Of a stretch of 64,000 nucleotides of DNA, positions 46,516 through 60,908 are shown piece after piece. This DNA comes from Archegozetes longisetosus (lineage: Eukaryota; Arthropoda; Arachnida; Sarcoptiformes; Trhypochthoniidae). Location of the stretch: contig JAEMBT020000005.1 of the NCBI GenBank assembly GCA_018873245.2, positions 6,496,001 through 6,560,000 on the forward strand, given 5' to 3'. The stretch's first letter is position 1. The number at the start of each line of letters is the position of its first letter. The translations under genes and the position numbers were made by a program. The notes under the pieces are model-generated. The model was given only the letters and a program-made list of their open reading frames with translations, did no database searches and was not told where the DNA came from.

Positions 46516-48911
46516 CATCGATTGATGACGCCCTTATGATTCTTGGCTTTAAAATATGGGTCATCTTAGAGTACTTACTAAATAAAGATTCTTACAGCGC
46601 AATAGATTTGAGTTACAAATTATCTTTAATTTGATTGCAGTCAAACAATATGATCCAATGTTTGCCAACTCATTCGTTCTATAAAAGTCTATTACAGTTT
46701 TATTTGAAGCATCCTTTTAACTGAACTGCTAAAGCAAAGCATTCTTGCACTCGTGTTCCTCATATGAACTCATTGAACGCAAACCCTAATCTGGGAAAAA
46801 GAATCGTCGAAAATTCAATTTCGAGCAATCAGGAATATATTCAAGTTTAGCTAGCTTTTTAATAATTTATTGAAAAACCAATTTAAGTTGAGTCTCTCTT
46901 AGCTAAAGCTCATCATCAGATTGATTGCTGGCTTAAAGAGCGCAAAATATTTGATTTTTGAGAAATATAGTTCAAGCTTTGTTTTGATGAATGATCACAT
47001 AAAGAACAATCTATCAATTTATTTTTATATACTCAGGCTGGTAAATAAACAGTAAATTTGAATGTCATTCTTCTTTTTGAATATCTTATTTGAAATGTAT
47101 GTTTAAGCTGACTTACAAAACAAATCTTTAAGTATGAGGTTGAGTATTGAATTTTAAACTGAGAATTTGACGCGGAGTATTTTCTATTGAATAGTTTAAA
47201 GTTTACTCACATTGAATACCAAAATACATCCGCACAAGAGCAAAGAGTAACGCATTTGAATTCTTATATGCAAAGGTTTGCGCTTAGTATTCACTCAAGC
47301 AACGATTCGTGAGTTTTGCTTCTAATAATAAAATTTATTTTTATGTTTTCTGGATGTAGACCTTAATGCACTTATTCCCTTAAACCAGTACTTATAAAAG
47401 ATCAAGAACTTTATGAAGTATCGATCAATATCTATAGCTGAACAATTGGGTATTTTCTACGTGTTTAGATTACGCAAAATTTTTATTTCACGAACTTCCC
47501 TAAAATCTCTTCTATTTAATTTATGCTAATTAAATCAAGTTTGAAAATCGTTTAAAGCTTAATAATAGCCTTCTTTGACCTTTCATTTTTTGATTAAACA
47601 ATTCAAAAATTTTAGCTTTGCTAACACAGAAAATCGTATCATATTGCTGCGTCAATGCTATAAAGTTCTATCAGTAATGTTCAGAGCAGTGATTTTTTCG
47701 AGCTGAAAACCCTAAAAATTCGGTCGAAAAATCGAAGCAAAATTTTGGAAATTTTTTGCAATATACTTTAAGGCTTAGTCCTATTTCTGATTTCAAGATT
47801 TTCTGTCTTTAAAAATTGAATTAAGTTACTCAAAATTGGAACATCTCCGTTCATTTACTACTTCATAAGAAAGTTAGACAAAATAAGAAATGATAAGTTG
47901 AAATTTTTGAGATCAAATTTGCAGTCAGAAAAATCTTAGAAAAAACTTTTTGAAATTCTAAAATACCTGCAATAGAGATTGGTACTCGAAAAAGATTGCA
48001 TTTTAATAGGTAAGCCAATAGTTCTAGAATAAAATCTGTCTCTCGAAAATTCGCAAGATTAAGAAAAGCGTAAACTTTCGGACTTTACGGAACTTAGATA
48101 TCAGATAATTTTACTGGTTATCTCGTGATCGGCGCATATTTTTAGTTTTCGAAAATTTTGAGCTATCGAGAGAAACTCACATTTCCGGCAAAGTCATGGC
48201 TCTGGTAATGATATTTCATTTAGAGACAGAATTTATATCATTGACCCGACTATACGCATGAGACTAAATATTTTTCTAAATAATTCACTTTATCAATGAA
48301 TCAAACCTTTATCTATGAATATTTACTGGAAATTGTGAAATATTCATGAACTTGATATATTAGATTGAATAATTGAATAATAGTCTTGAGCAAAGTTTAA
48401 ATTCTGTTCACACGCAGATCTGCGTTTTAAACCTTCTTTACGATGTTCTCCTCAGCACGTTTTTATGCATTCAATCAAAATAATTAAAACTTTGTGTCTC
48501 TTCGATATATATATGATTTTGATCGATATGAAATGATAAAAATTCAAATATTGAGATTTGTGAAGGCATTAATTATTTTATGAGTTTTTGGTGTTAACAC
48601 ACAAAATACAATGATTTGAAACACTAATACTATGTTTGAGTGAAATGTGTTTTGATTTGAAATGAATGGTTTCACTTTCCCATAGCGAGAAGCAGATAAC
48701 ATAAACAAAACTTAACGTCAAACGCATAATCTCAATATTCAAATATTAGTCCAAGTTTACATAGCATTCAAATGACTGATATTTAGCGCGATTCTATCTT
48801 CAAAATTGCTCTAAACTGTAATCTTCTTAATTTTAGATAAAAAACATAGTCTTTCACTCAAACATTGAAAGCAATCCACTAAACTGAAAAGACTTATCAT
48901 ATTGTTTTCAG

Positions 48912-49036
48912 AGTTGACCTTAACTAATGCTGTAATCGACAGCATGTGTCCCACTGCCCACATCCGGACTTTGAAGAATTTTTCAGATTACACTGAAACG
49001 CTTTCTCGTGAGATTAGTTATTCAATGAATAAATAA
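48912..49036 (+). CDS. Candidate terminal exon of an unknown + strand gene
   Basis: After a good acceptor (attgttttcag, ending 48911) the sequence is GC-richer and open to TAA at 49034-49036. It reads LTLTNAVIDSMCPTAHIRTL, then KNFSDYTETLSREISYSMNK. The composition looks coding, unlike the surroundings. No family recognised and no convincing upstream exon was found in the preceding 4 kb. Confidence 0.3.
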
Positions 49037-52000
49037 TTTTGATTTAGTCCAGATTTGCTGGAGTTCTAGTTTTACTTTAGTTTGCTTTAAGTATGATTGT
49101 GTCAAAAGTGAAGTTTTGTTTCATTTTTTCTTTATTATAGAAACTATTTACTAGTCCAAATTATGAAAAGTTTCATTAGATAAGGATTTTTGCTCAAACA
49201 AATACATGTGAACCTATGCCATGAGATTTTTACTAGAGATTATCTCTTTGTAACAGATGGAAACACTTAATGAACAATAAAATGTTTTCTATCGATACCG
49301 TATTAGGAAACATTCCAAACAAATATTTAACTTGACTGCGAATCTAGCTTTGTCAATTTGATTAAACTTTCAATTCACTCTTCAACAATTAAGATCAAAA
49401 ACATCATTTTTATTTATTTCCTTCACAACTTTACTTAAATTCTTACTTAAATTGAATATTTAAATAATTTTTCAAAATATAATTATACATTTGGTTAATT
49501 GAAAACATAGTATTTTAATGACCAGGTTACGGTTACAGTTACTTATAGTAATTTTGAGTATGAGTATATTATTTTCTAGGCTTGTTTTTGTCTGATAATC
49601 ACATGAAATTACTTGTACAAATTGGTCGATTCTTATCTAGTCTTATTCAAAATAATTGTCATTCTATGTAAACAACTAATAATTATAATTAAACTCGCCA
49701 AAAAGTTAAACTACTTTCTTATTTATGGTTCTCAGTTTTAACATGTTGCGAATCAATTGAATTGTTGAAAATGATTTGAATTTGTTTGATTCGACTAAGC
49801 TATAAGAATTTGTCAAAGTATGCGCATAATTGGCAGATACAGGTTTATTATAGTTTTAAATTTGAAAGGGATATTCAATGTGTAAATATGAAAGAAAAAT
49901 ATAGATAAAACTTATTCATTCAGTCAATGCTAACTAAAACTATTATTATATTGAGCAGCTCTACTCATCATAACAATAGTAGTTATATTTTGAATTAGGA
50001 TCAATAAGTCAAGGCTAGCGAAAATAATTATTGCAAAAAGTCTAAATATTTGATAATAAATTGATAAAGTCTTTAAATAGTTAGTTTAGTAATCATGTGG
50101 TTTTATGTTTATTAATCAATTTTATCAAAGGCTTATAGACTTATGTTAGAATTTAATGCTATTTATTGTAAGTTTTAAATTGATATCACTCTCGTTTCAT
50201 CCAATTAAACACAAGTTAAACACTTGATTGAGAAATTGTACGAAATTATTTTTAAAAATAATCAACAATTTTTTTCGAATATATTGACGACCACATAGTA
50301 ATATAGGCTTGGTTATATACAGACTCCTATCAGCAAACAGATAATGGATCAAAGTGACCGCAATCAGAAATACAAATCTTACAATGAATCTCACAGATGA
50401 ACAAAATTTCAAGATCAAATATCTTCCTGAAAACTGGATCATATTTTCCTTTCTAATGTCCAGAGAGATTTCACAAGAAATCCTTAAAGTTGTACCAAAC
50501 AGAATTAGTTGACTTATTACTTTCTTGAATTAAAACTCTTTCATATTAAAATAGTATGAACTTATCAGTTACATCAGTTACTCGTGATAATTTTAGAGGA
50601 TTTCAAATTTAATGTTTGAAGCGACTAATTGAAAGCTGTTACGCATAAAACATATCAGAATAGATGTGAAAATATTGAAGCACTACCGCAAACAGTTCGA
50701 ATATTACCTTGCGATACAAGATAACAATTTAGCCTTAATTTGCTATTTATTTGTGACATAAAAGGGTCAATTCTAATATCTTTCATAGCTTTCGTGTGCA
50801 TAAACAATGCTTTTAAGCCTTGTTTGATTATAGAAATTTGCATTTCATGAATTATATATTAATTACTTTCGATTGATTACTTCCTACAATAGTTGAGTCC
50901 TTCACAATGCATTCAATGAAAATTGTGAAGCTCATAAGGTCCGCTAAAAATGATGGAGCAAAAGTCGAAATAATATTCTGCACTAAAAATCTTAAATCAT
51001 TTGAGTAGCTCTAGAGTTGTGTTGAGGCCTAATTTGTTATTATTATTTATTAGAAACAATTCAATTAGATTCGGTTGATCAATTTATGGTGATTTGCATA
51101 AGTAATTTAATAGGGAGTACTAAAGCGTGATTGAATACATTAATGCCATATAACAAGGGAGTCTGCTGTGTGCAATCAAATTATTGCCGGCGAATATAAG
51201 CTGAAGCGCATTAAACTTGATGTCTGCTATTATAACCTATTAAGATTTAAATATAGAGGCCAACACGACAGCACCTGCATCTTTATAACTTCTCAAAATA
51301 ATTGTTATGCCGCGTCTGTTTTCGATCTGACAAATCGGTAGCTGCAAACAAATTTTATTTTACTGCCCAGTTTACGATTATGAGATGGCACTCATTTCCT
51401 TCAGTCTAATCCATTTTAAAGTCCATTTTAAGACCCATTCCGTGGTTTGCGTGAGATTTGATCTCTGGAATAATCGAAATCCAATTATGTTATTACAAAA
51501 ATTTGAACTATCATGAAAACATTTTTAGAACTAATATTTTGTAAACATGTTCGTCAAAATTCAAGCTAAATATGACGAAAATTTTGAAGACTAAGGTATT
51601 TTTGAAAAAGTTTGATTCAGAAGTTAATTTAAATTAAAAATTTTCAACAATGCCGTAATCGGGAATCAGGCTTAACGAAGGGACTAAAGGTCAGATGGAA
51701 TAAAGCTTCGTTTTTGATTACAATAAATACTGAATAGAAGTTTACAAGTTTGAAATAGAAATATTTTCTAGTTTAGAATTTAAAACTCATTTTTCAACCG
51801 AATTCTCTCAATTATAGTGAAAAAGATTAAGAAATTCTCAAATTAGGGCTGTAGATAAACTGAAATTTTCTAGAAATCTCAGGAGGGGTTACAGCAATGA
51901 GCACTAGTTGGGCTAAAGACTCACAGATCGTCCTGAGCTCCAACGCTGTTTGCAGTACTGCGGATGACCAGTAGAAGTATTAACAAACTAAATAAACTCC

Positions 52001-53047
52001 AAACAAGCACTAAAATAAATATTGAACAGATAAAAATTGAAATTAAAATAAAGTTTGTAGAAGAATATTGATGAAAATAATTTTTAGATGGCTTGAAAAA
52101 ATGAATCTACTAAATTAATAAGTGAGAAAAAATAAATATTTATAAACTTTGCTGTATACGTTTTCATATTTTGTAATAAATATGAAATTGTATGTTTTAA
52201 TATAAAACAGTAACTTGTGTTTCAAGTTTTGTATTTATGGTCTCATGATTCTTCGATTAAACATGTCATGTTCTTCAATCGGGCGTCTGTTTTAGTTTTT
52301 ATTCAAGTGGTTTAAAATTTTTCGCATAAGTCATTGCATATTCTACGAAAGAAAATATGAATGAGCACGAAACAATTTTACATCAAAAAACCATAAGTTA
52401 TTTTTTTAATAAAGTGAAGGACAAGACGTCATTTACATGTTTTAATAGTGCTCTTAATAAGCATGAAGTTTAGAAGAAAAGTGTACAATTAACAATTTTA
52501 TTAATTCGAAATTAGTTTCTAGATTTCGAAATGAATATCTCAAATTTATAAGTTTTCAATGGTCTCTACTCAATAACTTGTCTGAATAAAACACTTTCTG
52601 GAGTAAAGTCTGATAATCTATACGAATAACCTTTGCATAAAACTTCTATTATTTATATTGAACTTTTATATCAAACGAAATTAAGACATAAAAGAACGCA
52701 TTGCAGGTTATCTAAAGTTGGATAATCTATATATTGCCTAATCAAAGTCCCTGATTTGAGATGAGATAAACGAGATATTTTAGTTAATGAAAGTTGAGTT
52801 CAAACAATTTTCATTTGTTTTGTTTATATTTAGATTGAGTTTTTGACAGCAGCAAAAGTCTAGTACCGAAATGCGTTCACTACTATTTAAATTTAAAAAT
52901 TGCAACTCACAAACTCTAGCGGTTTATTTTGGGTCAGCAGATATCCTAAAGTAACAAAGCTTTACAACTTCTAAAAAAGTAAGGTAAATCTCGCTCGAGT
53001 TCGGTTATTAGCCCGTCAATGATATTTATAGAATCTTCCTCAACAGC

Positions 53048-53049
<2 letters not shown>

Positions 53050-53104
<55 letters not shown>
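53050..53104. repeat. (CT)n microsatellite
   Basis: About 27 uninterrupted CT dinucleotides. Confidence 0.98.
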
Positions 53105-53107
<3 letters not shown>

Positions 53108-54734
53108 GACAAAACTCAAAACGCAAACTAAGCTAACTTTCCAAATGTCAAAATGTTAACGTACTTGAACAAAAAGTAACATTTATATGGATTTAATATG
53201 AAAATAGCGCTAACTCCCAGTTGATTTCGTAATTATGGGACTCTGTTCGCAACTAAGATCCTATTACCGTTAAAGTAATATTAGAAATGTCTATTGAACA
53301 ATATCTTCAGACAAAGGAGTATTTTGTTTTGAGACGAGTGGCTAGAAAAATAACTCTTGTGTCTCGATATATTTATTTAGTTTTTAATTTGAATTAGTTA
53401 GTATTTTGAAAATTTAACCTTATTCCAAATGAAATTTGAATTATATTTTAGATTGAGTTTCGAAAAGCAGACAAATATTTTCTAGTAGATTCAGTTTCTC
53501 AGTGACACAGTTATTAGCTATTTGTTTGTAAGTCATTATTACGAAATATTGTGCATTTAATTTAGAATCAAGTTTATAGCTTTGTGTGTCACAACAGTTT
53601 TTACTAATCGATTGATCAAACAAATCGTCAATTACTGTATGCTCAAAACTCATTCAAATCTCAATAAACTAAAATTGAAAAGAGACTCAATATAAAAATA
53701 GAGACATTAGATTTTGATAAAAGCTGGAAAGTTAGTCTTATTGTTTTCTTACGAATTGAAGAGACATGTAAAGTAGCTGATCCTTGAATTTTTGCTAGTA
53801 TGCTATCCATTGTAATCGTCCAATATCATGCTTAACAGGCAGACTTTTAGAAAGTTAATTTCTCTCCAATAATAGCTGCTGTTTTTGAAATAAGATAAAC
53901 TTATTGCAACAAATAAAATACATAAGATTTATGTACAGTGTGTTATGAAACCTTTTATGCACAGAATCAATCATTTTATCAATAGAAAGCATACAAAATA
54001 TGCCTACAATTGATACGAGTGAAGGTTAAATAAAATACTTTACTCGAGATATACATTAAGGATAGTTACCATTTTCTCACTTTTGTAATTACTTTCATTT
54101 CAATATCGACCAACTCATGTTTCTTAATCTCTGATCTAAGTCCAGTCTATCTGTTTGTTTGGATTGACTAGAAAAATAGTGAACAGATCACGAAAATGAA
54201 ACTTCTGCCAAAACTATGTTAAGAGTGTTTTAAAAAGTACTATTGATTTGTTGAATCTGATTTTTACCATAATAAATGTCTGTGTATTCTAAAGTATTAA
54301 AATATATGTATTTATTAGAACATCTATAAATCTAACTATTTATAAATGAAACTCTAAATTGATAAATTTTAATAATTATGATTTTATTCAGCAAATCATG
54401 TCGGGACATATTGACCACAAAGCATGCAAAAGCTCGTAATCGTTAACTGGTTAGATATATGAACATTAAATAGAACTGGAATTGAGAAATTTTTCCTCGT
54501 CTAAACTCGTCTAATTGAGATAACTGTAGCAAAAGTTATCAATAAAACGATAATGGAGTATAAACGTATTCAAAACACGCTTCAATGGCATGCCTCTAAA
54601 TGTCAAAGCAAACTATTTTATTTTTACTCTTCTCTACTTTCAATTTTTTCTTACTCTGTCTGCAAAAATCTTGTTAGAGTCACAGTTTTTTCTTTAGTTG
54701 CTTTAAAAATGCTACTCTTGATCGTAATTTACAA

Positions 54735-54833
54735 GCGGCTCATAGTCCTTGTAGTCCTCATGGTTCTTATAGCATTGATGGTTGTTTCAGCCCTCATAGT
54801 TCTTACAGTTGTTGCAGTCCTTATAGTTCTTAT
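54735..54833. repeat. Degenerate short tandem repeat
   Basis: Five to six imperfect copies of a 15-18 bp word (around TAGTCCTCATGGTTCTTA / CAGTCCTTATAGTTCTTA). They generate a Leu/Val/Ile-rich frame that is not taken as a gene. Confidence 0.6.
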
Positions 54834-56270
54834 TTAGTGGAGTGAGAAACTCATAAAAAGCTGCAAGTCATTCAATATAGACTACCATAAGAATAATTGT
54901 TATCGCAAATTACTTGTGATAAGCATAATAATAAGTATTGTTAACTTAGATTTGAAGCTCTATCGCTTAGTTGCGTATTATTGAGAAGTTGAAGCGTCTA
55001 TAGTTGAAAACAATAATAGATCGATTGTAAAGTAAATCAATTCTCAAAATCGATATCTTATAAATCAATTGTAATAACTTATTGCAGATAAATTCATAAC
55101 TTTCACTTTTATCTATCTAATTTAACTTTTCCACTGGTATCAACTATTAATTTGAGAATAATCTTTAAATGGGTCTAACAGTAATCAGTTGCGAATACAA
55201 AGTCCAATCAGATTCAGAGAAACTCTATTAGAGCCTAAAAGTTACAACATTTTGCCAACTGTCAAATGATAACAGTTAGCAAAAAGAAGTTAATACAAAG
55301 TTGTATAAACTAAATTTGGGAACGATTTGATTAGAGAAAAAGAGAAAGAAAAAAGTTATTCAATGATGATAATATAAAACACGAATTATTAATTTAATTT
55401 GTTTATTAAGCACAATGACTGACATAAGAGAGGACATTAAGCATGTCTATCACAACTATCACAAATGTCTCAATTGTATTGTAGTAAGATGAGATTAAAG
55501 TGATTATAATAATTATTACAATCATAGGATTAGAGTAGTGATTATGGGCATTTGTAACAATTTAATCTTTTTTAACTTAGACTAAATGATAATTTGATTG
55601 TATGGTTTGATCAATTAGTGCTGATTTTGTTTATGTTAACATTAAAACCACTTATTTAATGGTTTGTAATCATATTATTAAATAATATCCTTTAGATTAC
55701 AAAATTTTCTCTATTACAAGTTTCATTTTAGGACTAAATTCATGCGAACTATGGCTTCGTTTTATTTGGAGCACTATTTCTGATAACATAGTGAATGGCG
55801 CGCATAACGTTACTGAACGTTTTCATGCCAGTAATAATACTTAAAAACCAACTATACTTCAAGTAGAAATAAATTAATTCCATTAAATGATTCAGCTTTA
55901 GGTAAATGATTGAGTTGAAAATTTCATGGTTTAATACACTGTCGAGTAGAGAATAGGCATAAAGTTCTCAACCTAATTTCTACTCAATCCAGGTTTAAAT
56001 GTAGTAAAAGAAAAGCAAAGAAATCGAGCGGAAGAGAAAGTTATTTAGCGAGAAAGTTATAGCATCAAACTTGTAATCATAAATGGTGTGCATTTGTCTC
56101 TTTTATTACTTATTCTGTTTATTTAGTTAAAACAAAAGGGAGATTCACATAGAAGTGGGTCACACGATAAAAGTGATAAAATTATTGCACAATCTCTCAT
56201 TTTCAGTATTTATATATACGGTATTTATAAGAAAAGTCAGTATAATTAAAACGCCCACATTCGACAGCCT

Positions 56271-56308
56271 CTGTCTGTCTGTCTCTCTCTCTCTCCCTCT
56301 CCCTCTCT
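56271..56308. repeat. Compound CT/GTCT microsatellite
   Basis: CTGTCTGTCTGTCTCTCTCT followed by CTCCCTCTCCCTCTC. Confidence 0.9.
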
Positions 56309-56482
56309 ATTCTTTGCGTCATTCTGTCATCAACTTATAGTTCACACTATACCATGATTTGCTCCTTTTTCCTGTATGACACTCTTGCTTGAATTTTTTG
56401 TTCTTTTCTAAATTATGCCTTGCCTACAATAAATGCATATAAAATTTCAGTTAACTAAACGATTATCGACTTTAGGAATATA

Positions 56483-56709
56483 CAGTTAAAAATTTCGCAA
56501 CCCTAGATAGCAACACGGATAAGACTGTTGCTATGCCAAACTCTTTGTAGTGCACATCAGTTTGGCTAGACTTGATTTTCAATTTGCTTTGATTACTACA
56601 TTGAGTATCTTGTAAGATTCTAATAACTTCAATATTATGATCTGAAGGAAAACAGTCCTTGACAACGCATCACTTTAGTCGCTACCAACGATTACTAAGT
56701 CTATGAGTG
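56483..56709. mobile_element. Tc1-like MITE, diverged copy
   Basis: Flanked by TA (56481-56482 and 56710-56711). It shares with the peroxidasin-intron copy a colinear run: TTTGCTTTGATTACTACATT, then GTATCTTGTAAGATTCTAAT, AATATTATGATCTGAAGG and CGCATCACTT. End repeats are degraded. Confidence 0.6.
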
Positions 56710-56711
56710 TA

Positions 56712-59700
56712 TAGTAAGACAGCAGAACACTAGTACAGTACAAGAAACAGAATCTTTTATGCTTATTCTGGTTTCCTTTGTTGTCTATATTTTAATTGCA
56801 ATAAAGTCAGTAAAAGTTGTTGCATGAGTTGAATACGTCTATTATATAAGAGATAAAAAGGGAGGTAGGCCTTAAAAGATAACTTCTATAACATATCAAA
56901 TATGATAATTGAGTGTTTGGTTTGTTTTGAGCAAATATTCCTATAGTTTCTTTCTTTCAAGTCTATTAACTAAAAGTCGAGAAACTAAAATAAGCTTAGT
57001 TTGACGTTATAATAAGAATTTGGCATTACATGGAATGGGTGTCGTTGTATAATCGTATAGTTGAACAATGACTTCATGTAAATCACTATCGCTTATCTAT
57101 ATCTATGTAATATACATCATATCAACACATGAATGCATACAGATCTGAACCACTGACTGATCGATTAGAATAATTTTCTAAAACTTTCATAACAGATAAA
57201 ATAAATGTAAACAAACAGCAGAAAAAGTCCCACAAAAGTTTAGTTCTCTTTTGGCTCAATTATAAACCACTTGTTGAGTGTTAGAAAGTGTATTGAATTA
57301 CGATATTTGACATTATTGTAAGTCTTACTACTTGTTTATGTTTGCTTTAAGTTTGAAGCTTAAAGTTTCTTAAAAGTCTGTTTAGGATTAAAGCTATTAG
57401 CGGTTTTTAATTAAGGGAAAAAGTTTATACAGATTTCAGTTTTCCCAACGTAAGAGTCATAAGAGTGGTTCATTCCTCGAAGTTGTACAGTAAAAAAGTT
57501 GGCCTTTATTGGAGTGCGTCTGCGCTGTGTAGAGCCCCAGTATTAGAAAACAGAGCGAACGATAGGAGACAGTGAGAGTCAACACACACATCTCAGTACC
57601 TGAACGTGAATCGGCGTCAATGAGTGACTGACAAAGCGAGAGATATATAGTCTATGTATGGCTTGCAAACTGGCATTAGAGCCACGTGTATATATATTTA
57701 GCTGTCATCTCACTGTTTCAGATACACTATAATTCTATTAGTTCTAAGTTTACTTCCGACTAATCAACTATTACTTCAATTATAAGCCTCACTATTGATG
57801 AGGATCTTCTTCGCTGCTTTCTATTGATTAATAAGTGATATTAAAAGTTTTAAGACATTGACAGTTAAGAGAAGATAAACGACTAATTGATCCTTCTTTT
57901 TGGTGGTGTGCTAGCTATAGTTTTCATTAGTTGGGATTTATATGAAAAGTCAACATGAAATCAAAAAGAGGTAATAGTGAATGTGAGTTTATATTAATTA
58001 ATGGTTTTTATAACTTTTAAACTGTCATTCAATGTTGTCTAAATAGTAGTCAACATTTACTCTATTTTTAACGATCAATATCTTATCACTTTTTTTTGAG
58101 CCTACATTTACATAATTATTGTTGTTTTTGTCACACTTTTTTTTATTATCAACTCAAACCAATACTCTATGCCAAAGTTACTTTCGTTGAGATTTTGTTC
58201 ACTTCTTTAGAAGTGAGTCAGTTGAAGTGTTTCTTTAATTAAAAGTTGTCTTGATTTGATTGCGGCAAACATTTAGTTATTTTGACAAATAAGTTCAATA
58301 ATGATTTAGTGAAACTCTCGTGTACGAAGTTTGGCCATTTGGCAAGTCAGTAGAAATGTATATAAAACCAAAAGAAAGAGATTAGAACTAAGTGCAATCT
58401 TTTTAAGTATATTTATCAGAGTCAAAATTCCATAGACTTAGATTAGCATTAATTGTCAGGTGTGTTGTAGTATTTAGTAGTGATACTAATACCAGTGCGT
58501 AGAAGAGACTCTCTTCAGTAGCGAAAAATAAGAGAAATAAGTCTAGTAAATAGTGCTCGTCAAACGAGACTAACAGTTAGTTCATAGTAATACTAGATAT
58601 TTAATAATATTTGCAATGCGTACACCTGCCAATCGCGAGTATTCTTGTATTTCTTGTTCCTGTTTTCTTCGTCAACGGTCTTTGTGCACCTGGACTTACG
58701 ATCAAGTCGAATGCAGGCTAATGCTAATCAGCAATACTTTTAATAGTCTATTTGATAGCACAGTAATACCTCGATATAATGGACCTCCTTATGTTGATTG
58801 GTTATTATAATCAACTTGCTTGTAGTGAATCATTCGACAGTCAGAGCGATAGCACTGTTCTCAACACTCATCAGCTAATGTTGAATAACCTCTTTATAGT
58901 GAAACCTCGTTATAGTCAATGTTAATTATCGGTGTCCATCGATCGACTATATCAAGAAAGAGTGCAATAAAAGTTATTTGGTAGACTCTATTAAAATCAG
59001 GTTTAAAAAGCTATTAAGAGCAAAAACGAATAAAAGTTATGGGTTTAATGTGTGCTAATCGCGCAAATTTTCACTGGTTTAGGCTTGGAATAAACAATAT
59101 AGTATTTCAAATATATTTTATCTGTAAAATAGCATATAATCATAATAATGTTAATCAATTTTTAGTAGTTGACTGTGCAAATACACACATGTTTTATACA
59201 CAACATATACAAAGTATTAAAGTGACACATTAAATACGAACTAAATTTGTCCTCTTACAAGATATACTCAAATTGTAGCTCTGCTTCACAGTCATAGCTG
59301 TATATTATAATGGCAATGAATCAAATGACTACGCTATTATCAAATCTAATTTAATTGCGATTAATCATAAAGAGACGCAAATTTTTCGGCTTCAATGTCA
59401 GCTGCACATCTTCCTGTATATACAACCATGACAAGTATTGCCCAATCAATAACTTATTACGCGATACTATTTTTAAAACTGCTTTTCCCAACCGTTTAAG
59501 TATTAATTTCACGTTTGGGATAATTAATGTTTGAAGAAGTGCTTCAATTAATTTAGTTTCCGTTTCAGCATCAATGTTATTTAGTGTTGAAATAAATATC
59601 AAATTATTGTTGGGTCAATCATCACACTTAATTACAGATAGATAACAGCTTTTTAACAACCTATTATTCAATTGGCTTTATGTATAAGTGTATCGATCGA

Positions 59701-60908
59701 TTAAATAGCGATTTTCTCAAAGAAGAGTCTCGTGCTCTTTATAATTATTTTATATTGTAGTCGTTGTTATAAAACTTACTGCAAGCAGGAAGAGTAGGAG
59801 CCAAATAGTATATAAATGTATATGTTTTTATCATTAGAGTTTAGATCGCATAAGGCACTGATTAGGCTTTTCTGTACACTTGTAGCTGGTATAGTCTGAC
59901 ATTCTCTCACATACATCTGACTTATAAACCTCAAGACAAGGACATCGGACTTTGACATAATCAACCAGTTAAAACTTTCGCTTGACTAATTTGTTATCGA
60001 AGTATTATCGCATTAAACTTTGCTAACAGTGTTCAGAGCTCTCAGTCCTTGCAGATTTGCTGTCATCCCAGATGATATCTCATATGCGCACTACACTCTT
60101 TCCACAATCTGCAACTACTCTCAAGGATATTTACACACCATATATTTCTAAAAAATGCCTTACTATCTATGTCTTCTTATTGTGTATATGTGTCTCTACA
60201 ACACTGTCATCTCTAAATAGTGCCAATAATTTGAATTTGTTAATTTCACAGAAAACCTTCTACTTTGAGCCATAAATATGCCTTTTTTTGCCTTTAAGCA
60301 TATTAAGTATTTTTAGTATTGATTTATAAGATATTCTTATTACTTTACATTTGCTGCAGATCCAGTCCAAATATTTTAGTATACATTCTTTGCTAATTGA
60401 ATTACACGTTAACAGTAATAAGTTTTATTGCGCCACAACAATGCAATTTCTTCTCTCTAATCTTAAGTTACTCTTCAGTTACTCTTCAGTTACTCTTCAA
60501 CTACTATTTTCACTTTCTCTCATAGTAATAATGAACTAGGTATAGAACAATTGAACAATAACTAAGTTGGCATTTATTTAATCGTGAATGAAATGTTTTC
60601 TTTTCAAATGATGTTTGTTGATAGTTTACGGTTATTGATAATTCAGTGTGTAGAGTAGACACTAAACCAAATAGAAATAGAATTGGTTTAGAGTACCACT
60701 ACTAGTGACCCACTTAAATAGGAAATCACTTGCTCTCAGTGCTTTTCTCACTAAGTTTCGACCAAACCTTCACCGTAGTTAACGTGTAAGCGGCAGACTT
60801 TAAAAGGGCAATAACTTTCTATATTTATACTCATACCGTATATATCCCACTACTAACTAGTTGAGACTTTTATATATATGCCATATTGATATTGTAAATG
60901 TATATATA
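56712..60908. other. Gene-poor stretch, 4.2 kb
   Basis: Mostly AT-rich. 57480-57700 is GC-richer, with a CACGTG E-box (57684) and many CA/GA-rich words. It precedes a short ATG (57955: MKSKRG) followed by a GT donor-like site, so it could be a promoter and 5' exon of a + strand gene; this is speculation. No protein recognised. Confidence 0.35.

Larger units (their letters stand above)
44577..56482. other. Gene-poor stretch, 11.9 kb
   Basis: AT-rich, with stops in every frame over nearly all of its length. Noted inside: a possible small secreted ORF (46333-46515), a terminal-exon-like island (48912-49036), a GC-richer block around 51165-51340, a 33-base candidate minus-strand micro-exon near 51920-51955 (acceptor-like tccgcag, donor-like gtgagt), and three low-complexity tracts. 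It could be a large intron or a regulatory flank of a gene beyond the window. Confidence 0.5.

Noticed and set aside
53441-53653. 70-codon minus-strand frame
   Set aside because: AT-rich codon use like the flanks, no domain or splice support.
54553-54837. 94-codon hydrophobic frame
   Set aside because: Second half is a degenerate short tandem repeat; no signal of a real membrane protein.
58616-58810. Signal-peptide-like segment (LPIASILVFLVPVFFVNGLC)
   Set aside because: It lies in a frame without an ATG, closed by stops at 58605 and about 58730. The ATG frame over it has no recognisable protein.
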